64,000 nt of DNA from Balneolaceae bacterium (GTDB lineage Bacteria; Bacteroidota; Rhodothermia; Balneolales; Balneolaceae). Below, piece by piece: positions 1-7,764 of the stretch. How positions within the stretch are numbered: the stretch's first letter is position 1; each line of letters starts with the position of its first letter. The notes below the pieces were generated by a model, which made no database searches, was not told the DNA's origin, and was given only the letters and a program-made list of their open reading frames with translations. The translations under genes were made by a program, and so were the position numbers. The stretch spans positions 54,361-118,360 of the forward strand of contig JAFIFB010000056.1 of assembly GCA_020832285.1 (NCBI GenBank). The letters are read 5' to 3'.

Positions 1-28
1 GTGCGGAATTACAAATCGGATATCAGTT

Positions 29-658
29 TTGAGCAGCGAACAATATTTACTTGAACAAATTAACGACATAAAATTTAAACTTTCTGCCGAACCCGAAAAC
101 GCAAATCTTCTTCACGATCTGGGGGTTGCTTACTATCTTCTCGGCGAATATGGGAAATCGGTTCAAACGCTGAAACAGGCCGTTACTATAGAACCTGAAA
201 ACAGTACTTTCAAGTTCAATCTTGCCAATGCATTTGCTGAAGATGGAGAGTACGGTCTGGCTAAAAAAAATTTCCACGATGTACTGGATAGTGACCCGGG
301 GCACATCCCCTCTCTGACTAACCTGGCCGACTGTTATGAAGCCACCGGTGATGACGGACAGGCACAGCACCTATTTGAGTATATCACTCGTATTGCCCCT
401 GATAATGCACTATCTCATTTTAACCTGGGAAATTTTCTGCTCAGAAAAAACCGCCATATTGAAGCCGCAAAATGTTATGAAAAAGCGATTGAGGTTGAAA
501 ATACATTTATTGACGCTTATCACAATCTCGCGTGGATATTAAACGAGGTGAAAGCACACGAAGCTGCTCTCGAATTTGCTGAAGAGGCCTTGTCACTGGA
601 CCCTTTGCACGAAGATTTACAAGAACTCGCGTCTAAAATCAGAAACCAGATCGGGTAA
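29..658 (+). CDS. TPR-repeat protein
   Basis: A soluble protein built almost entirely of tetratricopeptide repeats. About five 34-residue units can be followed from residue 24 to the C-terminus, each with the W/L-G-Y-A-P pattern (for example LGVAYYLLGEYGKSVQTLKQA near residue 31, shown here only as its consensus spacing; NLGNFLLRKNRHIEAAKCY near 132). TPR proteins act as scaffolds for protein-protein contacts; no catalytic domain is visible, so the partner is unknown. The listed start is a TTG at position 29, but the frame stays open to the window edge, so the true start may lie upstream of base 1. The gene converges with the small minus-strand gene ending at 617, overlapping it by 42 bp. Confidence 0.8.
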   Translation: MSSEQYLLEQINDIKFKLSAEPENANLLHDLGVAYYLLGEYGKSVQTLKQAVTIEPENSTFKFNLANAFAEDGEYGLAKKNFHDVLDSDPGHIPSLTNLADCYEATGDDGQAQHLFEYITRIAPDNALSHFNLGNFLLRKNRHIEAAKCYEKAIEVENTFIDAYHNLAWILNEVKAHEAALEFAEEALSLDPLHEDLQELASKIRNQIG

Positions 659-880
659 ACGAATGCCACGGCTCTTTCTGAGCCAGGCTTGATTTATTTG
701 GGACACTTCTCTTTCCAATTCAAGGGCAAAAGCTGCGGCCATTTTACGGTCAAACCCGGGTTTTGCCTTTATTTTCGGCAATTGTGATAGTTGTTTTACT
801 GCAGAAGAATCGTCTCTCTCGCAACGGGCACACTCACAGGTTCCGATTCTATGTGAAAAATGTTTGTTTTTAAAAGCCAT
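617..880 (-). CDS. Small protein downstream of ECF sigma gene, possible anti-sigma factor fragment
   Basis: An 87-residue cysteine-containing protein (CECARC near residue 15) lying directly downstream of the ECF sigma gene on the same strand. The central stretch LPKIKAKPGFDRKMAAA resembles the linker often seen in anti-sigma factors (LP-x-x-x-A-P-x-G-F), which is the basis for suggesting a role with the sigma factor; no transmembrane helix follows, so it would be a short cytoplasmic form. The ATG at 880 directly abuts a strong hairpin (881-920) and has no Shine-Dalgarno site, so the start is uncertain. Its 3' end overlaps the convergent TPR gene by 42 bp. It could also be an unrelated small protein. 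Confidence 0.5.
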   Translation of the reverse strand: MAFKNKHFSHRIGTCECARCERDDSSAVKQLSQLPKIKAKPGFDRKMAAAFALELEREVSQINQAWLRKSRGIRLPDLVSDFRREFL

Positions 881-928
881 GGGGTATGAATTTCTTAACA
901 GTTACAGATATTCATACCCCGTTTTTTT
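881..928 (+). terminator. Intrinsic terminator-like hairpin
   Basis: A perfect inverted repeat (GGGGTATGAA at 881-890 and TTCATACCCC at 911-920) is followed on the plus strand by GTTTTTTT. In plus orientation it would end read-through from the TPR gene 220 bp upstream. On the minus strand the same hairpin sits between the sigma factor stop and the next ATG, where it could limit translation or transcription of the small downstream gene. Confidence 0.65.
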
Positions 929-1536
929 CAGAATGTTTCCGAGTTAACGTAATCTCCGATAATTTCCTGGAGCTGTATCCGGGCACGATTGATTCGTGAT
1001 TTTACCGTCCCCATTGCTGTTCCGGTAATTTCGGAAATCTCTTCGTAAGTTAACTGCTGAATGTCTCGTAAAACAATCACTTCCCTGAAGTCATCATTAA
1101 GCTCCATAAGAGCTTTTTCAAGTTCGTTTACAGAATTTTTTAAATGGAGCTCTTCATCCTGAAGAATACTGCTATCCGTGATTTCAAACTCTCTGTCATC
1201 GGGATCAGATTCATCTGCATGTATGCTTATAAGGCTCATCCTCTGCTTTTTCTTGTACATGCTTTTTGCAAGATTCAGCGCAATGGTATATATCCAGGTT
1301 GAGAGTTTTGCAATCCGCTGGTAAGAGTACCGGCTTCTGTATACCCTGAGGAACGTTTCCTGCACCAGATCTTCGCAATCTTCGTGATTATGGGTGTACC
1401 TGTACAAAAAGTTATGCAGCCTGTCTTTGTAACGATGTACGATGATGTCGAAAGCCTGTACAACTCCGTTCTGAAGCTGTTCCATCACGTCTTCGTCGCT
1501 CATTTTCTGAAGTGCTGTTACATTGGAACCGTTCAT
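928..1536 (-). CDS. ECF-type RNA polymerase sigma factor (sigma-24 family)
   Basis: Group 4 sigma factor that directs RNA polymerase to alternative promoters. Region 2 is clear near residues 20-90 (FDIIVHRYKDRLHNFLYRYT, then DCEDLVQETFLRVY), and region 4 near 140-190 has the HTH sequence LTYEEISEITGTAMGTVKSR. I chose the ATG at 1536 because a longer frame back to 1602 would overlap the upstream holA gene and adds a low-complexity leader; a G-rich stretch precedes 1536. It follows holA closely. The small protein at 617-880 may be its partner. The target stress or regulon cannot be told from the sequence. Confidence 0.9.
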   Translation of the reverse strand: MNGSNVTALQKMSDEDVMEQLQNGVVQAFDIIVHRYKDRLHNFLYRYTHNHEDCEDLVQETFLRVYRSRYSYQRIAKLSTWIYTIALNLAKSMYKKKQRMSLISIHADESDPDDREFEITDSSILQDEELHLKNSVNELEKALMELNDDFREVIVLRDIQQLTYEEISEITGTAMGTVKSRINRARIQLQEIIGDYVNSETF

Positions 1537-1591
1537 AATAAAACCCCCGTAATTCTTGGTTGCTGTTACTGCACCGGGGGTTTCGGGAAAG

Positions 1592-2656
1592 TCACCCCAC
1601 AATGCGTTTTATCAGCAGGAGAAATATTGTAGAGGGGTCCAATGTGCTGAAGCCTTTCATAGCCCGATCTGCATCGAGCAGGGCTTCAAAAATCTGTGGC
1701 ATTTCGGCAAGACTGAATCTCGAGGCTTCATTGTATTGGTTGTTGAAGTAGTATCCCTTCAAACCCAATTCCTGTTGAACCTGTTGTTTGCTCAGTCCTT
1801 TTTCCATCAATCGGCGAATTTGCCAGATGTTACCAAACACACTGTAAAAGAACCCCACGGTTTTAAATATTTCTGCCGTGCTGTTATTACTTTTATGCAA
1901 CATCTGTTCCGCAATGAAGAGTGATGTATCTAAATTTCTCTCAAGTACTGCATTTTTTAGCTCTATGACGTTATATTCGCGATATGACTCGGTAATTTTT
2001 TTTACATGCTCAACTTCGATCACTGCTTTACTGTCCACAAAAGTACACAGTTTATCTATTTCTGTGGACAGTACGTGTAAATCCTGCCCAACAAGCTGAC
2101 TCAAAACCTGAGCCGCAGCAGGGCTGATTTTCATGCTATGGGAGTGGCGGGTCCAATCCATCACCCATTCAGGAAGATTGCTTTCATGGATCTTTTCGAA
2201 AGAATATACGCCGATGTGTTCTTCGTTTTTCGAGAGCTGATTTAATGTTTTACCGGGATCTCTTCGCTTGTCAGGAAATTTGGTATCAATCAAACAAAGT
2301 ATAGTTGAAGGGTTGGGCCTTTTAAAATAACCTAAGAATTCGCCTGTCCCCTCTCCTTCCACTGGCGGAGCATCCAATTGCATGAAATCCCTGACTATAA
2401 CGACCCGTTTTTCGGCCATCATCGGGTAGCTGCGGGCAATCCCAAGAATTTTTTCCGGGGTGTTCTCGCCCCCATAGATAAGATCGAAATTGAAATCTTT
2501 TTGTTCATCCGGAACCAATTTCTCGATTTCATCCTGAATCATATCAATCAGAAACCCTTCATCTCCATAGAGATAGTATACCTGTTTAAGTGATGAACGC
2601 TTACGGATATCACGAAAAAGCGACCGGAAAATATCTAAGCTCGACTGTCTGGCCAA
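1592..2656 (-). CDS. holA: DNA polymerase III subunit delta
   Basis: The delta subunit opens the sliding clamp as part of the clamp-loader complex at the replication fork. The 354-residue length is usual. The N-terminal domain starts with a typical YYLYGDEGFLIDMIQDEIEK region, a degenerate AAA+ fold without a functional Walker A; the motif EKRVVIVRDF and the central LSTEIDKLCTFV helix bundle lid region fit the family. The C-terminal collar domain contains the conserved LGLKGYYFNNQYNEASRFS. The downstream sigma gene begins about 55 bp later on the same strand, so the two may be cotranscribed. Confidence 0.92.
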   Translation of the reverse strand: MARQSSLDIFRSLFRDIRKRSSLKQVYYLYGDEGFLIDMIQDEIEKLVPDEQKDFNFDLIYGGENTPEKILGIARSYPMMAEKRVVIVRDFMQLDAPPVEGEGTGEFLGYFKRPNPSTILCLIDTKFPDKRRDPGKTLNQLSKNEEHIGVYSFEKIHESNLPEWVMDWTRHSHSMKISPAAAQVLSQLVGQDLHVLSTEIDKLCTFVDSKAVIEVEHVKKITESYREYNVIELKNAVLERNLDTSLFIAEQMLHKSNNSTAEIFKTVGFFYSVFGNIWQIRRLMEKGLSKQQVQQELGLKGYYFNNQYNEASRFSLAEMPQIFEALLDADRAMKGFSTLDPSTIFLLLIKRIVG

Positions 2657-2716
2657 AAATTTACCTGATTAGGTGAGAATTCGTTAAATAGAAATGATGC
2701 AAGAAAATTATTAAAC

Positions 2717-3496
2717 CTAATTTTCAATTCCTGCAGCATACCTTAGACCGCCAAGCAGATGCTCCAGAAAAGCGGGTTCGGTGTAAGATTCTCTGGTGTG
2801 GCCCAGACCGGTATAAAATGCCCGACCGCCGTCATATTCATGATACCAGGCTATCGGATGGTCACCGGGATGTTCACTTCCTTCAAAAGTATCGGTATCA
2901 AGCTTCAGCAGAACATTTACGTTTTCATTGAAATTCTGAAAGTTATACCATTCATCTTCCCGTTCCCACTGCTCGGGCAGGTGTCTCGTTGATGGATGAT
3001 CCCCGTCAATTACATCTATCACAGCCGTCTGAACTCTCGGATGGCTCTCGAAATATCCACCGGCCAGTTCGCCATACCAGGGCCAGTCATACTCAGTATC
3101 TGTGGCTGAATGAACACCTGCATAACCACCTCCATTTTGAATGTAGCTTTTAAAAGCGGCTCTTTGATCGTCATCAAAAACAGTCATCGTTGAGTTGAGA
3201 AACAATACGACTGCGTAATTTGCCAGGTTATCCGATGTAAAATAATCTGAATCTTCAGTATGAGTGACCGAAAATCCATTCTCTTCTCCAAGTGTTTTCA
3301 CGGCTTCCACACCCGACTCAATAGAATCGTGTCGAAAACCAGCGGTTTTGGTAAAAACCAGTACGGAAAAGGTTGCACCATCAACAGTGTGAACCTCATG
3401 AACCGGTTTTTCGTCAAGCGCCCCTCTTTCGTTGGCACAGCTTGTAACAGTCATTAGTAATATTAGTGTCAGGGTAAATGTTAAAAATCGGATCAT
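2717..3496 (-). CDS. ThuA-like domain lipoprotein
   Basis: A secreted lipoprotein: residues 1-20 form a hydrophobic signal ending in the lipobox TVTSC, so lipidation at Cys20 is expected. The rest is one ThuA (trehalose utilisation, glutamine-amidotransferase-like fold) domain, with the hallmark VLVFTKTAGFRHDSIESG near residue 45, GGGYAGVHSATDTEYDWPWY near 125, and DHPIAWYHEYDGGRAFYTGLGH near 210. The family is linked to sugar and glycoside use in Bacteroidota and is often fused to other domains; here it stands alone. The exact reaction of ThuA proteins is not well established. Neighbours give no pathway context. Confidence 0.88.
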   Translation of the reverse strand: MIRFLTFTLTLILLMTVTSCANERGALDEKPVHEVHTVDGATFSVLVFTKTAGFRHDSIESGVEAVKTLGEENGFSVTHTEDSDYFTSDNLANYAVVLFLNSTMTVFDDDQRAAFKSYIQNGGGYAGVHSATDTEYDWPWYGELAGGYFESHPRVQTAVIDVIDGDHPSTRHLPEQWEREDEWYNFQNFNENVNVLLKLDTDTFEGSEHPGDHPIAWYHEYDGGRAFYTGLGHTRESYTEPAFLEHLLGGLRYAAGIEN

Positions 3497-3564
3497 TGTC
3501 TCTGTCAGCTTTGTTAGGTGTTATGAATTTGAATCAGCATCCTGAAAATAGAAAAAGTTTTACT

Positions 3565-4650
3565 TTAGTTGGCAGATTTTCCGATATGAGTTTGAAGCCA
3601 CTCAATAGTGTCCACCTGATCGGGTTTCCACCACACGGGCGGAGATTGCGCTTCTGAAAGCGGTTCAATTCTGAACTCCCCGATCTTTTTGCCAATATAG
3701 TCTGCTGTGGAATAGACAGATTGCAGCCCGTCCTGAAATTGGTTGACGATCGTTTGAACTGTTTCGAAATTTCCCTTAACCCAGTGAAGAATAAACTTAT
3801 TATCTGGCTTTAAAAATGTCTGTTCAATCAAAAAGTCGTTCAGCCATGCCTGGGGTATCTCCATCGCTTTATTGTAAGCAAATCGGTGAAACAGGCTTTC
3901 CGGTGGTTTTTCGTGTTGAGGGTTATTAAGCCATAATGCTTCCACATAATCGGTAAAGGAACATTTCTGTGAGTTGAGGTGAAACGGAGCTACTACAATA
4001 GCCACCGATCTGCACCCTGCACCGCCATATCTGAATACGGATTCTGTGAGATCTTCCATCGTCTGTGGCTCATGTTCAGTGATATAAGCGATTGAAAAGT
4101 GAGCGGTGCGCATTAGTTTATGAGCCTCCGGTTTCAGTAATTTCAATTTTTGGACGGTCTGTAAAACACTATCTACCGAATGTTCCGAGCCCGCAAAAAG
4201 CAGGGCATCTGCGTTTCTGCCGCTCAGATCAGAAATTTCAGTGCTCCAGTGAGAGTTTGGTAGCAGGCCATTCACGTCAAGAATATTTAAAAAAGTTTGA
4301 AGAAGATGCGGATCTTTCCGGGAAATTTTACCAGAATAACTTCCCCCGGCCATCACCACGGCAAGAAGGTCCTGTATCCCCACAAGTGGAAGGTTCCCTG
4401 CATGAAGACACAGCACATCTTTATCCCTGAGACTGTTCTCACGTAATTTTGAAATTTTTGCCCATTTTTCCAGATTTTTTTGGGTGAGAGAGTGCTTTAA
4501 AACCAGAATCCTGTGCTTAATATCTTCGAAACTGAAAAAGCTCGCAGCTGCTGTTCTTTCAATTGCATCCTTTAACTGGAGGTTATCAGGACGAAGCCAT
4601 TCCTCAACAGTTTTTGAGATTTTTTCGATATGTTTTTGAGTCCCGCTCAA
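3565..4650 (-). CDS. Acyl-CoA reductase, LuxC family
   Basis: Probable NADPH-dependent acyl-CoA or acyl-enzyme reductase of the aldehyde-dehydrogenase-like LuxC family, which makes a fatty aldehyde from an activated acyl group. Features seen: HAGNLPLVGIQDLLAVVMAG near residues 83-102 (cofactor-binding region) and GGAGCRSVAIVVAP near 209-222, where Cys213 matches the acyl-accepting cysteine of LuxC. Its start lies 3 bp after the stop of the LuxE-like gene, which argues for one operon and one complex. There are no luxAB luciferase genes here, so bioluminescence is not suggested. The aldehyde product and its use are unknown. Confidence 0.87.
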   Translation of the reverse strand: MSGTQKHIEKISKTVEEWLRPDNLQLKDAIERTAAASFFSFEDIKHRILVLKHSLTQKNLEKWAKISKLRENSLRDKDVLCLHAGNLPLVGIQDLLAVVMAGGSYSGKISRKDPHLLQTFLNILDVNGLLPNSHWSTEISDLSGRNADALLFAGSEHSVDSVLQTVQKLKLLKPEAHKLMRTAHFSIAYITEHEPQTMEDLTESVFRYGGAGCRSVAIVVAPFHLNSQKCSFTDYVEALWLNNPQHEKPPESLFHRFAYNKAMEIPQAWLNDFLIEQTFLKPDNKFILHWVKGNFETVQTIVNQFQDGLQSVYSTADYIGKKIGEFRIEPLSEAQSPPVWWKPDQVDTIEWLQTHIGKSAN

Positions 4651-4653
4651 GAG

Positions 4654-5652
4654 TCAGTCCCTGTCAATTAAAAAGTTACAACCACGAAGATCAGCCGAAC
4701 TCCAGCGGCCCAGTACCTGAAACGTTCCATCTTTATTCTTTGTGCCGCGGTCTTCTGTTAAGATAAACGCGCATGAATAAACATTTGCCAAATCAATTAA
4801 ACCGATTTTTCCTTGCTCACCCGGTTCGCAAATTCTCGACGGATTTTCGGGATCACGAATAGTAACCCTCACCCAGTGTGGGCAAGTAAACCACTCCCCG
4901 CCAATAGCATACATTTGGCTAAGTAGTTCGCACATTCCATATTCGGAGTGAATTTGACTCTCTTCAACTCCGAACCCTTCGGCCAACCTTTGCCTGAGTT
5001 CAGATTTAGTCATTTCGCGACGGTATGTTTTCATCCCTCCTGTTTCTATGATATGGCTATCTGGCGGCAGTTCTGAGATACCGGCATCTATCAGGTCCAG
5101 TAATCCAAATGCCGCTCCAAAAAGTACAGGTATTCTGTTCTTTTCTTTAATTTTACGAATATACCTTCCGGCAGCTTGTTTCTCAGCGGTGATAAAACTG
5201 CTGCAACCGGATGAGTCCGTCTCTACCAGGTGTTTGGACATCCAGATCAGGGAGGAATCGGGATTTTCATTATAGCCCGTCATATAACAAAGAAGTGAGT
5301 AATGTTCTCGTGGAAAATGCCGGTAAAATTCTTTTGTGATGGATTTTCGATAAAGTCCGGGATCAGCAATCAGGTGAATGCTTCGTTCCATGCCTGATGT
5401 ACCGCTGCTACGAAAAACAAAAGCAGGTTCTTCGTGTTCAGTAATGATTTCTGCATCTTTAAATGCACGAATCGGCAGCAGTGGAATCTCATCCGGGTCA
5501 GGGGAAGAATCAAAATTCATTCCAAAGACAGACAAATATCTCTTGTAAAACGGGTTATTTTTTGCCTGAAATCGAAAAACAGACCTGCATTTTTCATCAA
5601 AAGAGACGTCTGAGCTGAAGATCAATTTATTCCATTGAATATTCCAACTCAT
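4654..5652 (-). CDS. LuxE-family acyl-protein synthetase/acyltransferase
   Basis: Probable acyl-activating partner of the LuxC-like reductase. LuxE enzymes form an acyl-AMP and pass the acyl group through a C-terminal cysteine. The ATP-binding loop FRSSGTSGMERS is present near residue 85; EYGMCELLSQMYA near 240 is the second adenylation motif, and DLRGCNFLID at the extreme C-terminus places Cys325 where LuxE carries its acyl-carrying cysteine. The pair LuxE-LuxC without luciferase is known in many Bacteroidota, with unknown physiological substrate. It lies 36 bp after purD on the same strand. Confidence 0.87.
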   Translation of the reverse strand: MSWNIQWNKLIFSSDVSFDEKCRSVFRFQAKNNPFYKRYLSVFGMNFDSSPDPDEIPLLPIRAFKDAEIITEHEEPAFVFRSSGTSGMERSIHLIADPGLYRKSITKEFYRHFPREHYSLLCYMTGYNENPDSSLIWMSKHLVETDSSGCSSFITAEKQAAGRYIRKIKEKNRIPVLFGAAFGLLDLIDAGISELPPDSHIIETGGMKTYRREMTKSELRQRLAEGFGVEESQIHSEYGMCELLSQMYAIGGEWFTCPHWVRVTIRDPENPSRICEPGEQGKIGLIDLANVYSCAFILTEDRGTKNKDGTFQVLGRWSSADLRGCNFLIDRD

Positions 5653-5688
5653 CGATGTTCCTGCTTTAAAGAGTTGATTAGAAAAATA

Positions 5689-6984
5689 TTAGCTAAGTCG
5701 CTTCAGGCCTTTGTGTCCAATATCTTTACGGTAATAACAATTCTCAAAAGAAATTTTTTCTACATTGGTATAAGTGTGATAGATTGCCTTTTCAAGACTG
5801 GTTCCGCTGCCTACAACATTCAGAACACGTCCACCGTTTGAGACTATTTCTCCATCTTTTTCAGCTGTACCGGCATGGAAAACAAGTGCCGATGAATCGA
5901 CGTCACCAATGCCAGTAATTTTTTTACCTTTTTCATAATCAAGAGGATACCCCTGACTTGCGAGGACAATGCAACAACGATATTTATTATCAATCTGAAT
6001 CGATTTTTCATCAAGGCGCTGTTCCGTGGCCGCGATCATCAGGTCCAGCAGATCGTTTTCAAGAGATGGTAAAATAACCTGGCATTCGGGATCGCCAAAC
6101 CGGCAGTTATACTCAACTACTTTAGGGCCGTTTTCGGTAATCATCAAACCCACATATAAAATTCCAAAATATGGAGTTTCTTCGAGCTGCATGCCCGTTA
6201 TGGTAGGTTCAATAATTTCCTGTTTCACCTGATCCAGAATTTCTTCCGTCAAAACCGGGGCCGGTGAGTAGGCACCCATCCCACCGGTGTTCAATCCGGT
6301 GTCTCCGTCACCGATTCTCTTATGGTCTTGTGCATTGTGAATGATATGAGAGGTGTGTCCGTCAGAAATTACAAACACGGAGGCCTCCTCACCTTCCATA
6401 AATTCCTCCACGACAAGTCTTTTCGCCGCGCTGGAAAGGTTTTTATCCTTTTTGATATAGAGTAACCGATCTTTGGTTTCTTCTTCACTGTGGCAAATAA
6501 AAACTCCCTTGCCACCTGCCAGTCCGTCCGCTTTCAGCACAATGGGGTACGAATCTTTAAGCTGAATGAATTTCAGAGCATCATCATAATCCTGTGCACT
6601 GAATACTGCATAGTCAGCCGTGGGAATATTGTATTTTGTCATGAACTCTTTAGCAAATTCCTTGCTTCCTTCGAGCATGGCCGCTTTTTTTGTCGGCCCG
6701 AAAACCGGGATCTTTTGTTCATTTAGGAAGTCAGCAATGCCATCAACCAAAGGAGCTTCCGGTCCTACAATTACCAGTTCAATCTCATTTTCTTCAACAA
6801 AATCAGATATATTGCTAAATTCAGAAAGGTCTAACTGTACATTGATTCCGTGAATGGCAGTTCCGGGATTTCCTGGAGTGATGTATAAAGTTCCGAGTTT
6901 TTCGGATTGACTTATCTTCCATGCGATAGAGTGCTCTCTTCCACCACCACCAATTAATAAAACATTATATGCGTCTGAGTCCAT
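5689..6984 (-). CDS. purD: Phosphoribosylamine-glycine ligase
   Basis: GAR synthetase: joins glycine to 5-phosphoribosylamine with ATP in step two of de novo purine synthesis. The 431-residue protein shows the N-terminal VLLIGGGGREHSIAWKI, the GPEAPLVDGIADF substrate motif near 75, the ATP-grasp core (PIVLKADGLAGGKGVFIC near 147, VVEEFMEGEEASVFVISDG near 190, NTGGMGAYSPAP near 232, and EYNCRFGDPECQVILP near 288). No truncation. It is followed by the LuxE/LuxC pair and preceded by tpiA with a 5-bp gap, so it is probably in a long minus-strand operon. Confidence 0.97.
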   Translation of the reverse strand: MDSDAYNVLLIGGGGREHSIAWKISQSEKLGTLYITPGNPGTAIHGINVQLDLSEFSNISDFVEENEIELVIVGPEAPLVDGIADFLNEQKIPVFGPTKKAAMLEGSKEFAKEFMTKYNIPTADYAVFSAQDYDDALKFIQLKDSYPIVLKADGLAGGKGVFICHSEEETKDRLLYIKKDKNLSSAAKRLVVEEFMEGEEASVFVISDGHTSHIIHNAQDHKRIGDGDTGLNTGGMGAYSPAPVLTEEILDQVKQEIIEPTITGMQLEETPYFGILYVGLMITENGPKVVEYNCRFGDPECQVILPSLENDLLDLMIAATEQRLDEKSIQIDNKYRCCIVLASQGYPLDYEKGKKITGIGDVDSSALVFHAGTAEKDGEIVSNGGRVLNVVGSGTSLEKAIYHTYTNVEKISFENCYYRKDIGHKGLKRLS

Positions 6985-6989
6985 TTAAT

Positions 6990-7754
6990 CTAAATTGAAT
7001 CCGCTATTTCAAGAATTTCACTGTAACTGTCTGCTTCCAGGCTTGCACCTCCAATAAGGCCGCCATCAACATCTTTTTGTGAAAGAAGCTCTTTTGCATT
7101 ACCAGGTTTCATACTGCCGCCATATAATATTCTAACGCTATCAGCGCTCTTCGCACCCCATTTCTCAGCAATCAGCCCTCTGATATACTGATGCATCTCC
7201 TGTGCCTGTCCTGGGGTAGCAGTCTCACCGGTGCCAATGGCCCATACCGGTTCATAGGCAATTACGAGGTTAACTGAAACATCTTTACCAAGGTGATCAA
7301 GTACGGCATTTACCTGTGATTTTACAATATTTTCATGGTCTCCGCTTTTGCGCTGCTCCAGTTTTTCACCAACGCAGAGGATCGCCTTCAGGCCGTCATC
7401 TATCACCTTTTTAGTTTTTTTGGCAACAAGTTCATCATCTTCGTGAAAATATTCTCGCCTTTCAGAGTGACCGATAATCACATATTTGCAGCCTGAACCT
7501 TTCAGCATGGATGTGCTGATTTCTCCGGTGAAAGCTCCATTATCTTCAGTATGAACGTTTTGGGCACCAGTTTTAAAAGCCGTTTCAGAAAAACATTCCA
7601 CTAACGTTGTAATTGAAATGAACGGAGGGCATAGAAGAGCTTCAGAAGTAAAGGTTTTACCCTTCCAGTTGTTAACAATTTCGGTTGCAAGTTGTTTGGC
7701 TTCAGCCGGCCCTGCATTCATTTTCCAGTTTCCGGCAATTAAAAAAGTTCTCAT
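6990..7754 (-). CDS. tpiA: Triosephosphate isomerase
   Basis: Interconverts dihydroxyacetone phosphate and glyceraldehyde 3-phosphate. The 254-residue TIM barrel carries all catalytic landmarks: AGNWKMN (Asn/Lys near residues 10-12), IIGHSERREYF (His near 97), and VIAYEPVWAIGTG (catalytic Glu near 169), followed by the loop-7 ILYGGSMKPGNA phosphate site. A normal housekeeping copy lying between the thioredoxin-fold lipoprotein and purD, all on the minus strand with gaps of about 10 and 5 bp. Confidence 0.98.
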   Translation of the reverse strand: MRTFLIAGNWKMNAGPAEAKQLATEIVNNWKGKTFTSEALLCPPFISITTLVECFSETAFKTGAQNVHTEDNGAFTGEISTSMLKGSGCKYVIIGHSERREYFHEDDELVAKKTKKVIDDGLKAILCVGEKLEQRKSGDHENIVKSQVNAVLDHLGKDVSVNLVIAYEPVWAIGTGETATPGQAQEMHQYIRGLIAEKWGAKSADSVRILYGGSMKPGNAKELLSQKDVDGGLIGGASLEADSYSEILEIADSI

Positions 7755-7764
7755 AAAGGTTCGT

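Noticed and set aside
3565..5652. A bioluminescence (lux) operon.
   Set aside because: There are no luxA, luxB or luxD genes nearby, and LuxC/LuxE homologues without luciferase are common in Bacteroidota.
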